Shown here piece after piece: positions 35,761-44,990 of a stretch of 64,000 nt of DNA (the first letter of the stretch is position 1; each line of letters opens with the position of its first letter). The position numbers and the translations under genes are program-made. Below the pieces are notes generated by a model, which saw nothing but the letters and a program-made list of their open reading frames with translations, had not been told where the DNA came from and did no database searches. The DNA is from JAGOMX01 sp041738135 (GTDB lineage Bacteria > Pseudomonadota > Alphaproteobacteria > JAGOMX01), in NCBI GenBank assembly GCA_041738135.1, contig JBGSQK010000046.1, positions 1 to 64,000 of the forward strand, in the 5' to 3' direction.

Positions 35761-37332
35761 CTACGCTGCTTTCTTTTGTGCCACAGGCTTTGCGGCCGCA
35801 GATTCTGCACTTTCGAAAAGCGCAAGCTTTTCTGTGTACAGCTTGCTCAGCTTACCAGCTGCTAGCATCCACAGGGCAATAACACCGATCACGATGATAC
35901 CCAAGTACGGCGCTATTTCAATAGCACTGCTGGCCGCAGTAATGATCAGGATCAGACCTGATACAAGACCACCACCGGCCTTACCCAAACGGCCACCGAT
36001 CACGTCCACAGCTGCCTTACCCTTAACCTTGAGTTCTTGGTCAAGTGGGATATAGGCCATCTCTTTAGTAGGGTCAAATAGCGAGTATTTAGTACCCTTA
36101 CTGAAGATATTCTGCGCCGCGCCCAAGATTACCGCCATAAAGAGTGTGGAGGCGCCAAACATAGCTGCAAAGGGATCCATACTCTTTCCGAACAGAACGA
36201 ATGCGAAGAACAGCGAGCCTGTAACCAAAAGCACAGCTGGCGTTATAATCGCACCAGTATACCATCCGAAACGGCGTACAATACCCTTGAACATCATGAT
36301 CAAAGTCATCGTAACAATACCCGTTGTAGCTGAGAAAGCACCCATGAATGCGTTATATTCGTTCGGTGTAGGATACTGTTGCTTAACCATACCCTTCCAG
36401 ACGATTTCCACCAAGTTAATGGCCAGACCATAACCAATGATCAGGATAGCAATATAGCCCAGATACTTGGATTGAATCAGGTACTTGAAACTCTCGCCGA
36501 TTGTCAGCTTTGGCTTGTCTTTCTTAGGCTTACCAGCTACTTCTGCGTTATCGTAATACTTAGGATCAGTTAGCACGTTTGTATTCATCCAGCGATAAAT
36601 AAGCATCACGGCAACACCCGATACCACCACAGCTGACATCATGTAATTGAGCGACACGCCCCATGCGTCAACGCCTTCTGGTAACGAATCGCTGATCTGT
36701 GAGAAATAGCGAACCGTAAAGCCGGAACATATCAATGACATGTTGGCTAGCAAACCAAACAAACCGTAAAAGCGTTTAGCTTCTGTAGTGCGGGTAATTT
36801 CGTTCGCAAACTGCCAGAACAGTAAGGAAATCATCACACTTCCCCAAAGCTCAGACAACACATAGAACATGGAGTACGTCCAGTTACCCCAAACAGGAAA
36901 CACATGCTGGAAGTTTGGGTAAGCCTGTTGTAAAGCAGTGATCGTCTCAAAGGATGGATGAATCAGTTCCTTGTTCGGATACAAGAAGAATGCAAACGCT
37001 CCAAAATAGAGAACGAAAGCTGAAACCACTGCGTAGAAAACATTTTCCCGGCGCATGGCGTTGGACATCTTGGCATAAATAAGAACGAACAAAACGGAAG
37101 CAGGAAGAACCAAACCTAACTTTAGGAATGGCAGCACGGCTGAGTCACCGCCTTGGGAAGTTATAACCAGAGAGTCTTTGGTATCACGTAAAATAGTGTA
37201 GACGAACAAAATGAAAAACATCATTGCGCCCATGGGCAAAAACTTCTTCATTTCGCTGTTGTGAATAGGCCAAAGCGCTGAACGCACCTTACCAAATTCG
37301 GGTTGAATTACATTCGAATTGTTATTTGACAT
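35761..37332 (-). CDS. tlc: Tlc-family ATP/ADP (nucleotide) translocase
   Basis: This inner-membrane nucleotide transporter of the NTT family swaps bacterial ADP for host ATP, or takes up nucleotides. It is found in Rickettsiales, Holosporales-type symbionts, chlamydiae and plastids. The start is the ATG at 37332 (MSNNNSNVIQPEFGKVRSAL), with AAGGAAG upstream; the frame to 37437 has no site. It has 523 residues and about 12 membrane segments. Signatures are FILFVYTILRDTKDSLVITS, LPASVLFVLIYAKMSN and IPLDQELKVKGKAAVDVIGG with RLGKAGGG. It is strong evidence for life inside a host cell. Exact substrates cannot be read from sequence. Confidence 0.96.
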   Translation of the reverse strand: MSNNNSNVIQPEFGKVRSALWPIHNSEMKKFLPMGAMMFFILFVYTILRDTKDSLVITSQGGDSAVLPFLKLGLVLPASVLFVLIYAKMSNAMRRENVFYAVVSAFVLYFGAFAFFLYPNKELIHPSFETITALQQAYPNFQHVFPVWGNWTYSMFYVLSELWGSVMISLLFWQFANEITRTTEAKRFYGLFGLLANMSLICSGFTVRYFSQISDSLPEGVDAWGVSLNYMMSAVVVSGVAVMLIYRWMNTNVLTDPKYYDNAEVAGKPKKDKPKLTIGESFKYLIQSKYLGYIAILIIGYGLAINLVEIVWKGMVKQQYPTPNEYNAFMGAFSATTGIVTMTLIMMFKGIVRRFGWYTGAIITPAVLLVTGSLFFAFVLFGKSMDPFAAMFGASTLFMAVILGAAQNIFSKGTKYSLFDPTKEMAYIPLDQELKVKGKAAVDVIGGRLGKAGGGLVSGLILIITAASSAIEIAPYLGIIVIGVIALWMLAAGKLSKLYTEKLALFESAESAAAKPVAQKKAA

Positions 37333-37437
37333 AATGCTTCCTTTTTCTTTTACCATCATGGTTTTTGAGATGCATATGGTTGGCACTGTACCAACCTTTA
37401 AGTGATAATCAATATGACAAGTAGATAAATTAATCAA

Positions 37438-37612
37438 GTAGTTATCTTAAATTTTATTTAAGTTCTTTATAAGTCCCTGGTAGATATCAATTTATGGGAG
37501 CCCATCCTCATAGGATGTGGGAACCGGAACCTGCTCGCTTCTATGGCAATCAAATTCCGGGAACCCAATCCAGACGGCCATTAAGACACGCTGGTGAACC
37601 AAAAAATACTAA
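37438..37612 (-). other. unassigned structured intergenic segment
   Basis: No ORF is supported. On the minus strand it holds CCGGAA...TTCCGG (about 26 nt apart), the hairpin CATCCTATGAGGATG (37506-37520) and repeated GGTTCC blocks. It lies between ctrA and tlc, both on the minus strand. It could be a small RNA or a leader of tlc. No named family was recognised. Confidence 0.35.
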
Positions 37613-38398
37613 TTATGAGTTAAGGGCAATGTTCCGATCATGATGTGAAGCGACCCCGAACTCATCAGACTTTTTTGCTGGGTCGGTGCTTTCAATCAAC
37701 TTAGGTTTATCGGATTTGGTTTTTTCTGGCTCGCGCAACACATAACCTCGACCCCATACGGTTTCGATATAATTCTCACCGTCGAGTGCTTCAGCAAGTT
37801 TTTTGCGGAGTTTACAGATAAAGACGTCAATGATCTTGAATTCAGGCTCTTCCATACCGCCATAAAGGTGGTTCAAGAAGATTTCTTTGGACAATGTAGC
37901 GCCACGACGAACAGCTAAAAGTTCGATAATAGCATACTCTCTGCCTGTAAGACGAATTGGATTGCCATCAACTTCAACCATTTGCGTGGTTAGGTTCACA
38001 GTCAAACGTCCAATTCTGATCATGGATTGTGGATGGCCCTTCGAACGACGGATAATGGCACGCACACGCGCAACCAACTCGTTTCTATTAAATGGCTTAG
38101 TGAGATAATCATCCGCACCAAAACCCAGGCCTTTGATTTTGTCGTCAATGTCAGAAAGACCAGACAATATGAGAACTGGCGTTGAAACTTGTATGGCTCT
38201 TAAGCGGCGCAAGATTTCATAACCATCAATATCTGGCAGCATCAGATCCAATATGATCAAATCATAGTCGTATCTTTTGCCAATTTCTAATCCATCTTCA
38301 CCTATCGGGGTGGTATCGCAAATAAAACCTTCCGACTTCAAAGTGAGCTGGATCGACTTCGCTGTAGATTCATCGTCTTCGATTACTAGAATGCGCAT
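37613..38398 (-). CDS. ctrA: CtrA-type response regulator
   Basis: CtrA is the OmpR-class master regulator of the alphaproteobacterial cell cycle. It binds TTAA-N7-TTAA sites when phosphorylated through CckA-ChpT. The receiver domain starts MRILVIEDDESTAKSIQLTL and holds LIILDLMLPDIDGYE (phospho-Asp) and GADDYLTKPF. The winged-helix domain holds RRSKGHPQSMIRIG, LTGREYAIIELL, FLNHLYGGMEEPEFKIIDVF and ETVWGRGYVLREPE, close to Caulobacter CtrA. The start is the ATG at 38398, with GGGGGGTG just upstream. A hydrophilic tail of about 35 residues follows the DNA-binding domain. It is divergent from the tricorn gene. Confidence 0.95.
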   Translation of the reverse strand: MRILVIEDDESTAKSIQLTLKSEGFICDTTPIGEDGLEIGKRYDYDLIILDLMLPDIDGYEILRRLRAIQVSTPVLILSGLSDIDDKIKGLGFGADDYLTKPFNRNELVARVRAIIRRSKGHPQSMIRIGRLTVNLTTQMVEVDGNPIRLTGREYAIIELLAVRRGATLSKEIFLNHLYGGMEEPEFKIIDVFICKLRKKLAEALDGENYIETVWGRGYVLREPEKTKSDKPKLIESTDPAKKSDEFGVASHHDRNIALNS

Positions 38399-38480
38399 GT
38401 CACCCCCCAATAGTTTTTTAAGGACTTATAATTGACCCTATTTTATTTTTAACATAATTTTCATCAAAGTTAAAGAGAAA

Positions 38481-38509
38481 TTGACAACTAGTTAATACTT
38501 CGCTGAAAT
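38481..38509 (+). promoter_or_regulatory. possible promoter of the tricorn gene
   Basis: TTGACA (38481-38486) with a 17-bp spacer and a poor -10 hexamer TGAAAT. A CtrA-like half-match, TTAACAGCCAGTTAT, lies at 38540-38554. Both are weak. Confidence 0.35.
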
Positions 38510-38595
38510 AAAAAGGTTCTTTTTTAATTTGCGGCAATGTTAACAGCCAGTTATTATGTTAAACAGGAATATGAATTATTTACACCGGAGAAAAT

Positions 38596-41500
38596 ATGAC
38601 ACAAGGTTATTACCGCTATCCAGCTGTGCACAATGATACGTTGGTTTTTGTAAGCGAAGAAGACTTATGGCAAGTCCCCCTATCGGGCGGAATTCCGCGC
38701 AGATTGACCACTGGCTTGGGTTCGGTGACTCATCCTATTTTTTCCCCCGATGGCAAATGGATAGCGTTTGCTGGTTCTGAGGAAGGCCACAGTGAAGTCT
38801 ATGTGATGCCCAGCGAAGGTGGTCAAGCCGAACGCATTACTTATCTTGGCGATCAAGTACAGGTGGTTCACTGGACGGACAAGGGGATTATTTTTTCCTC
38901 CTCATCAGGAATGGCTTTTAGCCGCGTCAATCAACTCTTCAAAATCGATCCTAAGCTCAAGCAACCAGAGGTTCTTCCCTTAGGCCCAGCCAATCATATT
39001 TCCTTTTCAAACAGTGGCAAGTCGGTTATTCAGCGACATGGCTATCGCGAGTATGGATATTGGAAACGTTACCGTGGTGGTACTGCCGGCAATCTGTGGA
39101 TCGACAATAAAGGCGATGGAGAATATAGCCAGCTCATATCACTGAAGGGCAACTTGTTTCGGCCCATCTGGATTGGCGAGCGTATTTACTTCGTATCTGA
39201 CCATGAAGACATAGGCAATGTATATTCATGCCTACCGGACTCCAGTGATCTACAACGACATACCAATCACAAGGACTTTTACGTTCGCTACATATACAGC
39301 GACGGCAAAACCATCGCATATAACGCCGGCGGTGATCTCTACAAACTTTCCCTTGCCACAGGTGAGTCAGAAAAAGTTGCTATCCAATACAGCAGTCCTC
39401 GCACGCAAAGAAACCGCAAGTTCGTTAATGCTGCTCGTTACCTGGAAGACTATTCCTTAAGCCCCCGAGGCGATTTCATAACTCTGCTCAGTCGCGGAAA
39501 AGCTTTTTGCTTCAGTAATTGGGAAGGCGCTGTTCTACAATTTGGCGATTCGGAAACAGCTCGCTATCGCAATCCACAATGGCTGAATGATGGTCAACGA
39601 ATTCTTGTGATCAGTGACGAGTGCGGCGATGAGTGCTTGGGTATCTATAATGCGGAAACTCTCGAACAGCTTAAGAGCTCAAAAACCATTGATATCGGTC
39701 GTATTATCGAAATTCAAATCTCCCCCACCAAGGACGAAGCCGTTTTCAGCAACCATCGCTGTGAACTGATCCATGTGGACTTGAAGACATTCAAGATTAA
39801 AATCCTAGACCGTAGCCCCAACTCTGAAATTCAGGGGTTTGATTGGTCACCAGATGGCGTATGGATTGCTTATAGTTGCGCCATCAGTAGGCACCAATCA
39901 GTCATAAAAATGGTCGATGTGAAAAAAGGCAAGCCGATCACTATCACAAAACCTGTTTTGAAAGACGTCTCACCGTCCTTTGACCCCGATGGTCAGTATT
40001 TGTATTTCCTATCATGCAGACAGTTCAACCCCTATCATGACTCTTTGCATTTTGAGTACTCGTTTCCTAACGGCATGAAGCCCTATCTGATTACACTTCA
40101 GAAAGACTTACAAAATCCTTTCGTGGACAGGCCCACAGACTTGAAAAAGCAAGATGAGGACGACGATTCTGATAAAAAGAAAAAATCTAGCAAAGCAAAA
40201 CCCATTCAAATTGATTTTGAGGGCATTGAAGAACGTCTGATCCCCTTCCCTGTGGATGAAGGTTTATTTGGACAAATCGTTGGCATTAAAGGCAAGGTCC
40301 TCTTTACGGCAATCCCGTTGGAAGGCACTCTTGGCGGTGAAGGTTCAACAGAGCCTGATGCGGAAGACGAGCTCTATGCTTACGAGTTTGACGGTCAAAA
40401 ACTCACTTCTATATACGAAGGCATCAGCGAATTTTCCGTGAACCAAGATCGCTCAACCATGGTTCTGCGCATCGGCAATCGTTTGCGTGTGGGCAAAGCG
40501 GGAGAAAAGATTGACTCCGATTCGGATTCCGCCAAATACAGTAAGCGCAATGGTTGGATTGATTTGAACAGAGTGAAAGTTCTAGTGGACCCAGAATTAG
40601 AATGGAAACAGATGTACAGGGAAGCCTGGCGCCTGCAACGAGATCACTTCTGGCGTGAAGATATGTCAAAGGTTGACTGGCAAGGGGTATACGATCGCTA
40701 TGAACCCCTATTGGACCGCTTAGGTGCTCGAGAAGAACTCAGCGACCTCATCTGGGAAATGCAAGGTGAATTGGGTGCTTCCCACGCTTACGTATTTGGT
40801 GGCGATGTGCGCTATCCTCCTCATTATGGTGTGGGCAAACTGGCCGCGGAATTTGGGTATGACGCTAAAACGAAAGCCTATCGCATTAGCAACATCGCTC
40901 GTGGCGATTGCTGGCAAGAAAAATTTGGTTCACCTTTATATGCACCTGGCCTCAACATCAAAGAAGGCGACCTTATTTGGGCTGTTAACGGAAGACCATG
41001 CGATGAAGACACCAGACCTGAGTCCCATCTTATAAACATGGCTGGACAAGAGGTACAACTCACGATCAGCGACCCTAAAGGTAAAGCAAAAAGACAAGTC
41101 ACCGTTGAGACCTTACGCTCTCAATACATGGCACGCTATCGTGAATGGGTTGAGAGAAATCGTGCTTACGTACATGAAAAGACCAATGGCAAAGTAGGTT
41201 ACATCCACATCCCCGACATGTCACCCTTTGGTTTTTCCGAATTCCACCGAGGCTTTTTGGGCGAACTGGATCGCGAAGGCCTGGTGGTCGACGTACGTTT
41301 TAACGGCGGTGGACATGTTTCCCAACTGCTCATCGAAAAACTGGCCCGCAGGCGCCTAGGCTACGACCAATGTCGCTGGTTTGGCATTTCCTCCTACCCA
41401 GAAGACGCCCCCCAAGGACCCATGGTGTGCCTGACCAACGAGTACGCAGGCTCCGACGGCGATATGTTCTCCCACGTGTTCAAAATGATGAAATTGGGCC

Positions 41501-41775
41501 CGCTCCTGGGCAAAAGAACCTGGGGCGGCGTCATCGGCATCTGGCCAAGACACTCCCTGGTGGACGGCGGCTATACAACGCAACCAGAATTCTCATTCTG
41601 GTTCAAAGACGTAGGCTGGGGCATTGAAAACTATGGCGTGGATCCAGATATCGAAGTAGAGTTCAAGCCGCAAGATTATGCAGCTGGCCGTGATCCACAA
41701 TTGGATAGATCCATTAAAGAAGTGGAGACGATTATGAAGAATAATCCGCCGCAGGAGACACCAGCAGCAGCTTAG
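38596..41775 (+). CDS. tricorn protease (S41 family)
   Basis: This is a large cytoplasmic peptidase that degrades peptides released by ATP-dependent proteases. It has 1,059 residues, typical for tricorn. Order: an N-terminal beta-propeller (PIFSPDGKWIAFAGSEEGHS), a second propeller (FDWSPDGVWIAYS), a lysine-rich linker (DDDSDKKKKSSKAKP), the C1 domain with LGASHAYVFGG (Ser-His near residue 728), a PDZ domain (APGLNIKEGDLIWAVNG) and the C2 catalytic domain with NEYAGSDGD (nucleophile Ser near residue 953) and a late Glu in WGIENYGVDPDIEV. GGAG precedes the ATG. No signal peptide is seen. Confidence 0.95.
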   Translation: MTQGYYRYPAVHNDTLVFVSEEDLWQVPLSGGIPRRLTTGLGSVTHPIFSPDGKWIAFAGSEEGHSEVYVMPSEGGQAERITYLGDQVQVVHWTDKGIIFSSSSGMAFSRVNQLFKIDPKLKQPEVLPLGPANHISFSNSGKSVIQRHGYREYGYWKRYRGGTAGNLWIDNKGDGEYSQLISLKGNLFRPIWIGERIYFVSDHEDIGNVYSCLPDSSDLQRHTNHKDFYVRYIYSDGKTIAYNAGGDLYKLSLATGESEKVAIQYSSPRTQRNRKFVNAARYLEDYSLSPRGDFITLLSRGKAFCFSNWEGAVLQFGDSETARYRNPQWLNDGQRILVISDECGDECLGIYNAETLEQLKSSKTIDIGRIIEIQISPTKDEAVFSNHRCELIHVDLKTFKIKILDRSPNSEIQGFDWSPDGVWIAYSCAISRHQSVIKMVDVKKGKPITITKPVLKDVSPSFDPDGQYLYFLSCRQFNPYHDSLHFEYSFPNGMKPYLITLQKDLQNPFVDRPTDLKKQDEDDDSDKKKKSSKAKPIQIDFEGIEERLIPFPVDEGLFGQIVGIKGKVLFTAIPLEGTLGGEGSTEPDAEDELYAYEFDGQKLTSIYEGISEFSVNQDRSTMVLRIGNRLRVGKAGEKIDSDSDSAKYSKRNGWIDLNRVKVLVDPELEWKQMYREAWRLQRDHFWREDMSKVDWQGVYDRYEPLLDRLGAREELSDLIWEMQGELGASHAYVFGGDVRYPPHYGVGKLAAEFGYDAKTKAYRISNIARGDCWQEKFGSPLYAPGLNIKEGDLIWAVNGRPCDEDTRPESHLINMAGQEVQLTISDPKGKAKRQVTVETLRSQYMARYREWVERNRAYVHEKTNGKVGYIHIPDMSPFGFSEFHRGFLGELDREGLVVDVRFNGGGHVSQLLIEKLARRRLGYDQCRWFGISSYPEDAPQGPMVCLTNEYAGSDGDMFSHVFKMMKLGPLLGKRTWGGVIGIWPRHSLVDGGYTTQPEFSFWFKDVGWGIENYGVDPDIEVEFKPQDYAAGRDPQLDRSIKEVETIMKNNPPQETPAAA

Positions 41776-41829
41776 AGTCTTGAAACTTTACACTGAGAAA
41801 CAACATTTGCAACCAGAAGGTAAAAACCA

Positions 41830-42159
41830 ATGAGAGGAATACGTCTAACTGACTTTGAAGTCTTGGCTATCAGCAAAGCTTTTAGGTTATGTTTTTTACA
41901 AGACGATCATCTCTGGTTGTTTGGTTCACGCACAAATTTGAATAAACGGGGTGGAGATATTGATCTTTACATTGAAACTCATATTCATGACCCTACTGAA
42001 GCCAACAACAGAAAGTTGCGTTTTTTGTCTGAACTAGAAAGCACGCTTGGGGAGCAAAAAATTGATTTGGTCCTCAAAGCTGATGATCCAGATTTACCCA
42101 TTTACAGTGTCGCTAAAAAAGAAGGTATCAAAATAATAGGAAAACAAATGAACTATTAG
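41830..42159 (+). CDS. MntA-like minimal nucleotidyltransferase (antitoxin)
   Basis: The 109-residue protein has a polymerase-beta-type nucleotidyltransferase fold with GSRTNLNKRGGDIDLYIE (GSx...GxDxDL, catalytic metal ligands) and KIDLVLKADD (third carboxylate). In HEPN-MNT type VII toxin-antitoxin pairs this enzyme AMPylates a tyrosine of the HepT ribonuclease and so blocks it. The HepT-like gene lies directly downstream. AAGG lies about 10 nt before the ATG. The stop overlaps the open frame of the toxin gene. Confidence 0.88.
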   Translation: MRGIRLTDFEVLAISKAFRLCFLQDDHLWLFGSRTNLNKRGGDIDLYIETHIHDPTEANNRKLRFLSELESTLGEQKIDLVLKADDPDLPIYSVAKKEGIKIIGKQMNY

Positions 42160-42608
42160 CATTTGAATTAAGAATCTGCCGTATACATGCAGGCAGATTA
42201 AATCTTGCCTTAAACAAGATTGAACACTTATATCCCTTCAAGGTTTATAATGTGAACGCGATTCCCGAAGATGATTTGGCCTACATGGATATGTTTACAA
42301 CACGATTGGGTAAATTACAGGACTCTTTGGGAGAAAAGGTATTCACCACCTTGTTGGAGATTTTGGGTGAGTCCACAGAAAACAAAAGCTACATAGATAG
42401 ACTAAACAAGCTCGAGAAATTAGAAACACTGCCCAGCGCAGCAAGGTGGCAAGAGCTCAGAAAACTCCGTAATATTCTCGTCCATGAGTACCCCGACAGC
42501 CCCTCATTTATAGCTGACAACCTGAATACAGCTTATATTCAAGCCAAAAAATTATTAACCTTTTTGGATTCGCTTGTAAGCTACATAAAAGAAAAGAAAT
42601 TCACGTAA
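42147..42608 (+). pseudogene. HepT-like HEPN ribonuclease toxin, start codon apparently lost
   Basis: The frame is open from before 42147 and reads NELLAFELRICRIHAGRLNL, then a normal HEPN core and RNILVHEYPD, the RX4HXY motif of HepT (catalytic Arg/His and the AMPylated Tyr). The N-terminal helix is clearly present, but no ATG, GTG or TTG lies in frame before it. The ATG at 42148 is one base out of phase (ATGAACTATTAG). A single-base loss just after that ATG would explain this. The first in-frame start is GTG at 42252, which would give 118 residues and lack the first helix. It may be a pseudogene, be frameshifted, or start at GTG. Confidence 0.75.
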
Positions 42609-42705
42609 CGAAGAATGTTATAACCTCTTGACAAATTATTAATTTAACATTAGGTGTAGTTATAACATCATCATGGGATGGTTATTTAGTTAGGAGTTAA
42701 TAATT

Positions 42706-43461
42706 ATGCGTAATAAGTTATTAAGAATATCACTTGTTTTGTCAGCGTTGTCTTTAAACGCTTTACCATCAGCCTATGCAAGCCTTCCCACATGCCATTT
42801 TGGAATCGTGGAACGCGCGGGAGTTGCTGTAGTAAAACATTTTCCACAATCAATACCAGCACTAGAGTATACAGTTTTGGTCGGCATCGATGCACAGAAA
42901 ACGCACAATGGCATGCCATGTGTCAATTTCTTTGCGGGGAAATGTGATCCTACTGATCCATATTCAACATCTGCTGCCGCAAGAGAAACCCGAGAAGAGA
43001 CAGCAGAGGCTATACAGATATCAGGTAATTCTCTTCGTGGCTGTCCTTACGCCTACTCTGGTGATTTCAAACCCAACGGGGGTAACACCCAAGGCAAAAA
43101 CTACATACAACTTTTCTTTGTACGGAACGATGCGTTAAGCGTAACAACAATTACACAAGCTCAAGTAGCCGCCGTAAACAACCATCAACTACCTCATCAT
43201 CTGAGAGAAGTTCGCGCAACTTGTGCGCTGCCGCTCCAAGATGTCTTAAATGCCGCAAGAGCCATCGCAGCATATGAAGCTGCTGGAAATTTCGCTGCTG
43301 CGCAAAATGATGCTTTATATACACTGCATACCCGTGGCAATGGTCAAGGAGCAGGTCGTATGGCTGTATTTTTGGATCCTCAATACTTGCGTAATTTAGC
43401 TCGCGATATCAATAATTTCGTAAACATCTGCCAGAATATAACCAATAATAACGTTCAATAA
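42706..43461 (+). CDS. secreted Nudix-like protein
   Basis: The 251-residue protein has a clear signal peptide (MRNKLLRISLVLSALSLNAL, cleavage near AYAS). The mature part has a Nudix-like core: YTVLVGIDAQKTHNGMPCVN, then a helix AARETREETAEAIQ that matches the RExxEE metal-binding part of the Nudix box; the preceding Gly region is FFAGKCDPTDP. Nudix enzymes cleave nucleoside diphosphates linked to other groups. An exported Nudix protein is unusual, so a host-side target is possible. TAGGAGT lies before the ATG. A terminator follows. Confidence 0.75.
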   Translation: MRNKLLRISLVLSALSLNALPSAYASLPTCHFGIVERAGVAVVKHFPQSIPALEYTVLVGIDAQKTHNGMPCVNFFAGKCDPTDPYSTSAAARETREETAEAIQISGNSLRGCPYAYSGDFKPNGGNTQGKNYIQLFFVRNDALSVTTITQAQVAAVNNHQLPHHLREVRATCALPLQDVLNAARAIAAYEAAGNFAAAQNDALYTLHTRGNGQGAGRMAVFLDPQYLRNLARDINNFVNICQNITNNNVQ

Positions 43462-43478
43462 CATTTTCCCAAAACACA

Positions 43479-43512
43479 GTTCCCCAGTCCGTAATGACTG
43501 GGGACATTTTAC
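43479..43512 (+). terminator. terminator after the Nudix-like gene
   Basis: TCCCCAGTC-CGTAAT-GACTGGGGA followed by CATTTTA. The stem is perfect, the T-tract short. Confidence 0.75.
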
Positions 43513-43742
43513 AAAGTACCTTTTGAGTTTCGACATTTTGTTGGAGCAGTCATTTTAGTTGTTTTCGCAATAAACACGGAACTTCTTTATCCAAACTGCT
43601 GAAAATGCTTGCCATAGCAATAAATATTTCCACATTAACCTACTACCCCAATACAAAATAAACCGCATTTTCCCAAAAATTTTTCTCATCTTGTAAACAC
43701 TCCGTTGACTTTTCTTGCTATAATGGGAGAAAGGGAATAAAA

Positions 43743-44330
43743 GTGATTGTTATGAGAAGATCTTACAAGTTTGTTTATGAGAATTGGGACGTTAAACCGG
43801 CAACCAGGCGTTGTGATAGACCGGGATGCTTGGAGGCAGGCGAATTTCGTGCACCTAAGAACCGTGATCGTTTGGATGATTACTATTGGTTTTGCGTCGG
43901 GCATGTGCGTGAATATAACGAACACTGGAACTTTTATGCAGGCATGAACGACACGGAAGTGGAGGCTCACCATCGCTCCGATAGCACTTGGCAAAGACCT
44001 ACCTGGCCTTTGGGGCAGCAGAAATTTACTAAACTTGTGGAAAATTCCTTACACTATCATCCGCTTACCGGTTGTTTTCCAGGCGAGAATTTACACGCCC
44101 AGGTTAATGACCCCAATGCTAAGTGGTTTGCACATCATACGGAAGAATGCAAAGCCCTTGCGATGTTAGAGCTTGACCAGCCGGTGACTTTCCAAATCGT
44201 TCGCGAGACCTATAAAACTAAAGTGAAGAAATTCCATCCAGATATCAACAAGGGCTGTAAATTCGCTGAAGAGCGACTCAAAACCATCAACGTGGCTTAT
44301 GGTCTCCTAAAGAAAGCCTTTGTGAACTAG
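43743..44330 (+). CDS. J-domain (DnaJ-like) protein
   Basis: The 195-residue protein has a C-terminal J domain at about residues 137-193 (KALAMLELDQPVTFQIVRET, KFHPDINKGCKFAEER) with the HPD motif that stimulates Hsp70 ATPase. The N-terminal part has CDRPGCLEAGEFRAP and YYWFCVGHVREYN, a layout seen in a conserved alphaproteobacterial J-protein. The GTG at 43743 has GGGA at good spacing; an ATG at 43752 is the alternative. The client is unknown. Confidence 0.85.
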   Translation: MIVMRRSYKFVYENWDVKPATRRCDRPGCLEAGEFRAPKNRDRLDDYYWFCVGHVREYNEHWNFYAGMNDTEVEAHHRSDSTWQRPTWPLGQQKFTKLVENSLHYHPLTGCFPGENLHAQVNDPNAKWFAHHTEECKALAMLELDQPVTFQIVRETYKTKVKKFHPDINKGCKFAEERLKTINVAYGLLKKAFVN

Positions 44331-44438
44331 ACTCATCAGTTTTTTACGAATAATTCTTGCATCTGTGCCGCAAATCCCCTAGATTTTTAAAATAATTAAT
44401 ATATATTTTAGATAATAAGATATTCGTCAGGGACACGC

Positions 44439-44990
44439 ATGACCACGAAGAGCAATTCTCAATCCGGTGCAAGTCGCCGAGATTTTCTCGTTTTAACCAC
44501 AACCGCTTTGGGTGCGGTTGGAACTGCCAGCCTAATCTACCCTTTCATTTCGAGCATGAATCCATCTGCGGATGTTTTGGCCATGGCAACCGTTGACATT
44601 GATGTTTCGCCTGTGGCCGTTGGTCAAGCCATCACAGTGATGTGGCGTGGCAAACCTGTTTTTATTCGTCACAGAACTGAAGCTGAAATTAAGGAAGCAC
44701 GTGATGTGAATATGTCCACTTTGATTGACCCACAAGCGGATGCGGAAAGAACCACTTACAAACCAGAATGGTTAATCGTCGTGGGCATCTGCACGCATTT
44801 GGGTTGCGTCCCTTTGGGCCAAAAGCCCAGTGACCCTCATGGTCAATATGGCGGCTGGTTCTGCCCTTGCCATGGCTCGCAATACGACACATCTGGTCGC
44901 GTTCGCGTAGGACCAGCACCAACCAATTTGGAAGTACCAGTGTACAAGTTTTTAACAGACACGACTGTTCGCATAGGATCTGAAATATGA
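44439..44990 (+). CDS. petA: ubiquinol-cytochrome c reductase Rieske iron-sulfur subunit
   Basis: The Rieske subunit of the bc1 complex (complex III) takes electrons from ubiquinol. It has 183 residues with a Tat-like anchor (SRRDFLVLTTTALGAVGTAS) and the two cluster boxes CTHLGCVPLG and CPCHGSQYDTSGRV, with two Cys and two His ligands. AGGGA lies 7 nt before the ATG. It overlaps petB by 4 nt (ATGA). Confidence 0.98.
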   Translation: MTTKSNSQSGASRRDFLVLTTTALGAVGTASLIYPFISSMNPSADVLAMATVDIDVSPVAVGQAITVMWRGKPVFIRHRTEAEIKEARDVNMSTLIDPQADAERTTYKPEWLIVVGICTHLGCVPLGQKPSDPHGQYGGWFCPCHGSQYDTSGRVRVGPAPTNLEVPVYKFLTDTTVRIGSEI

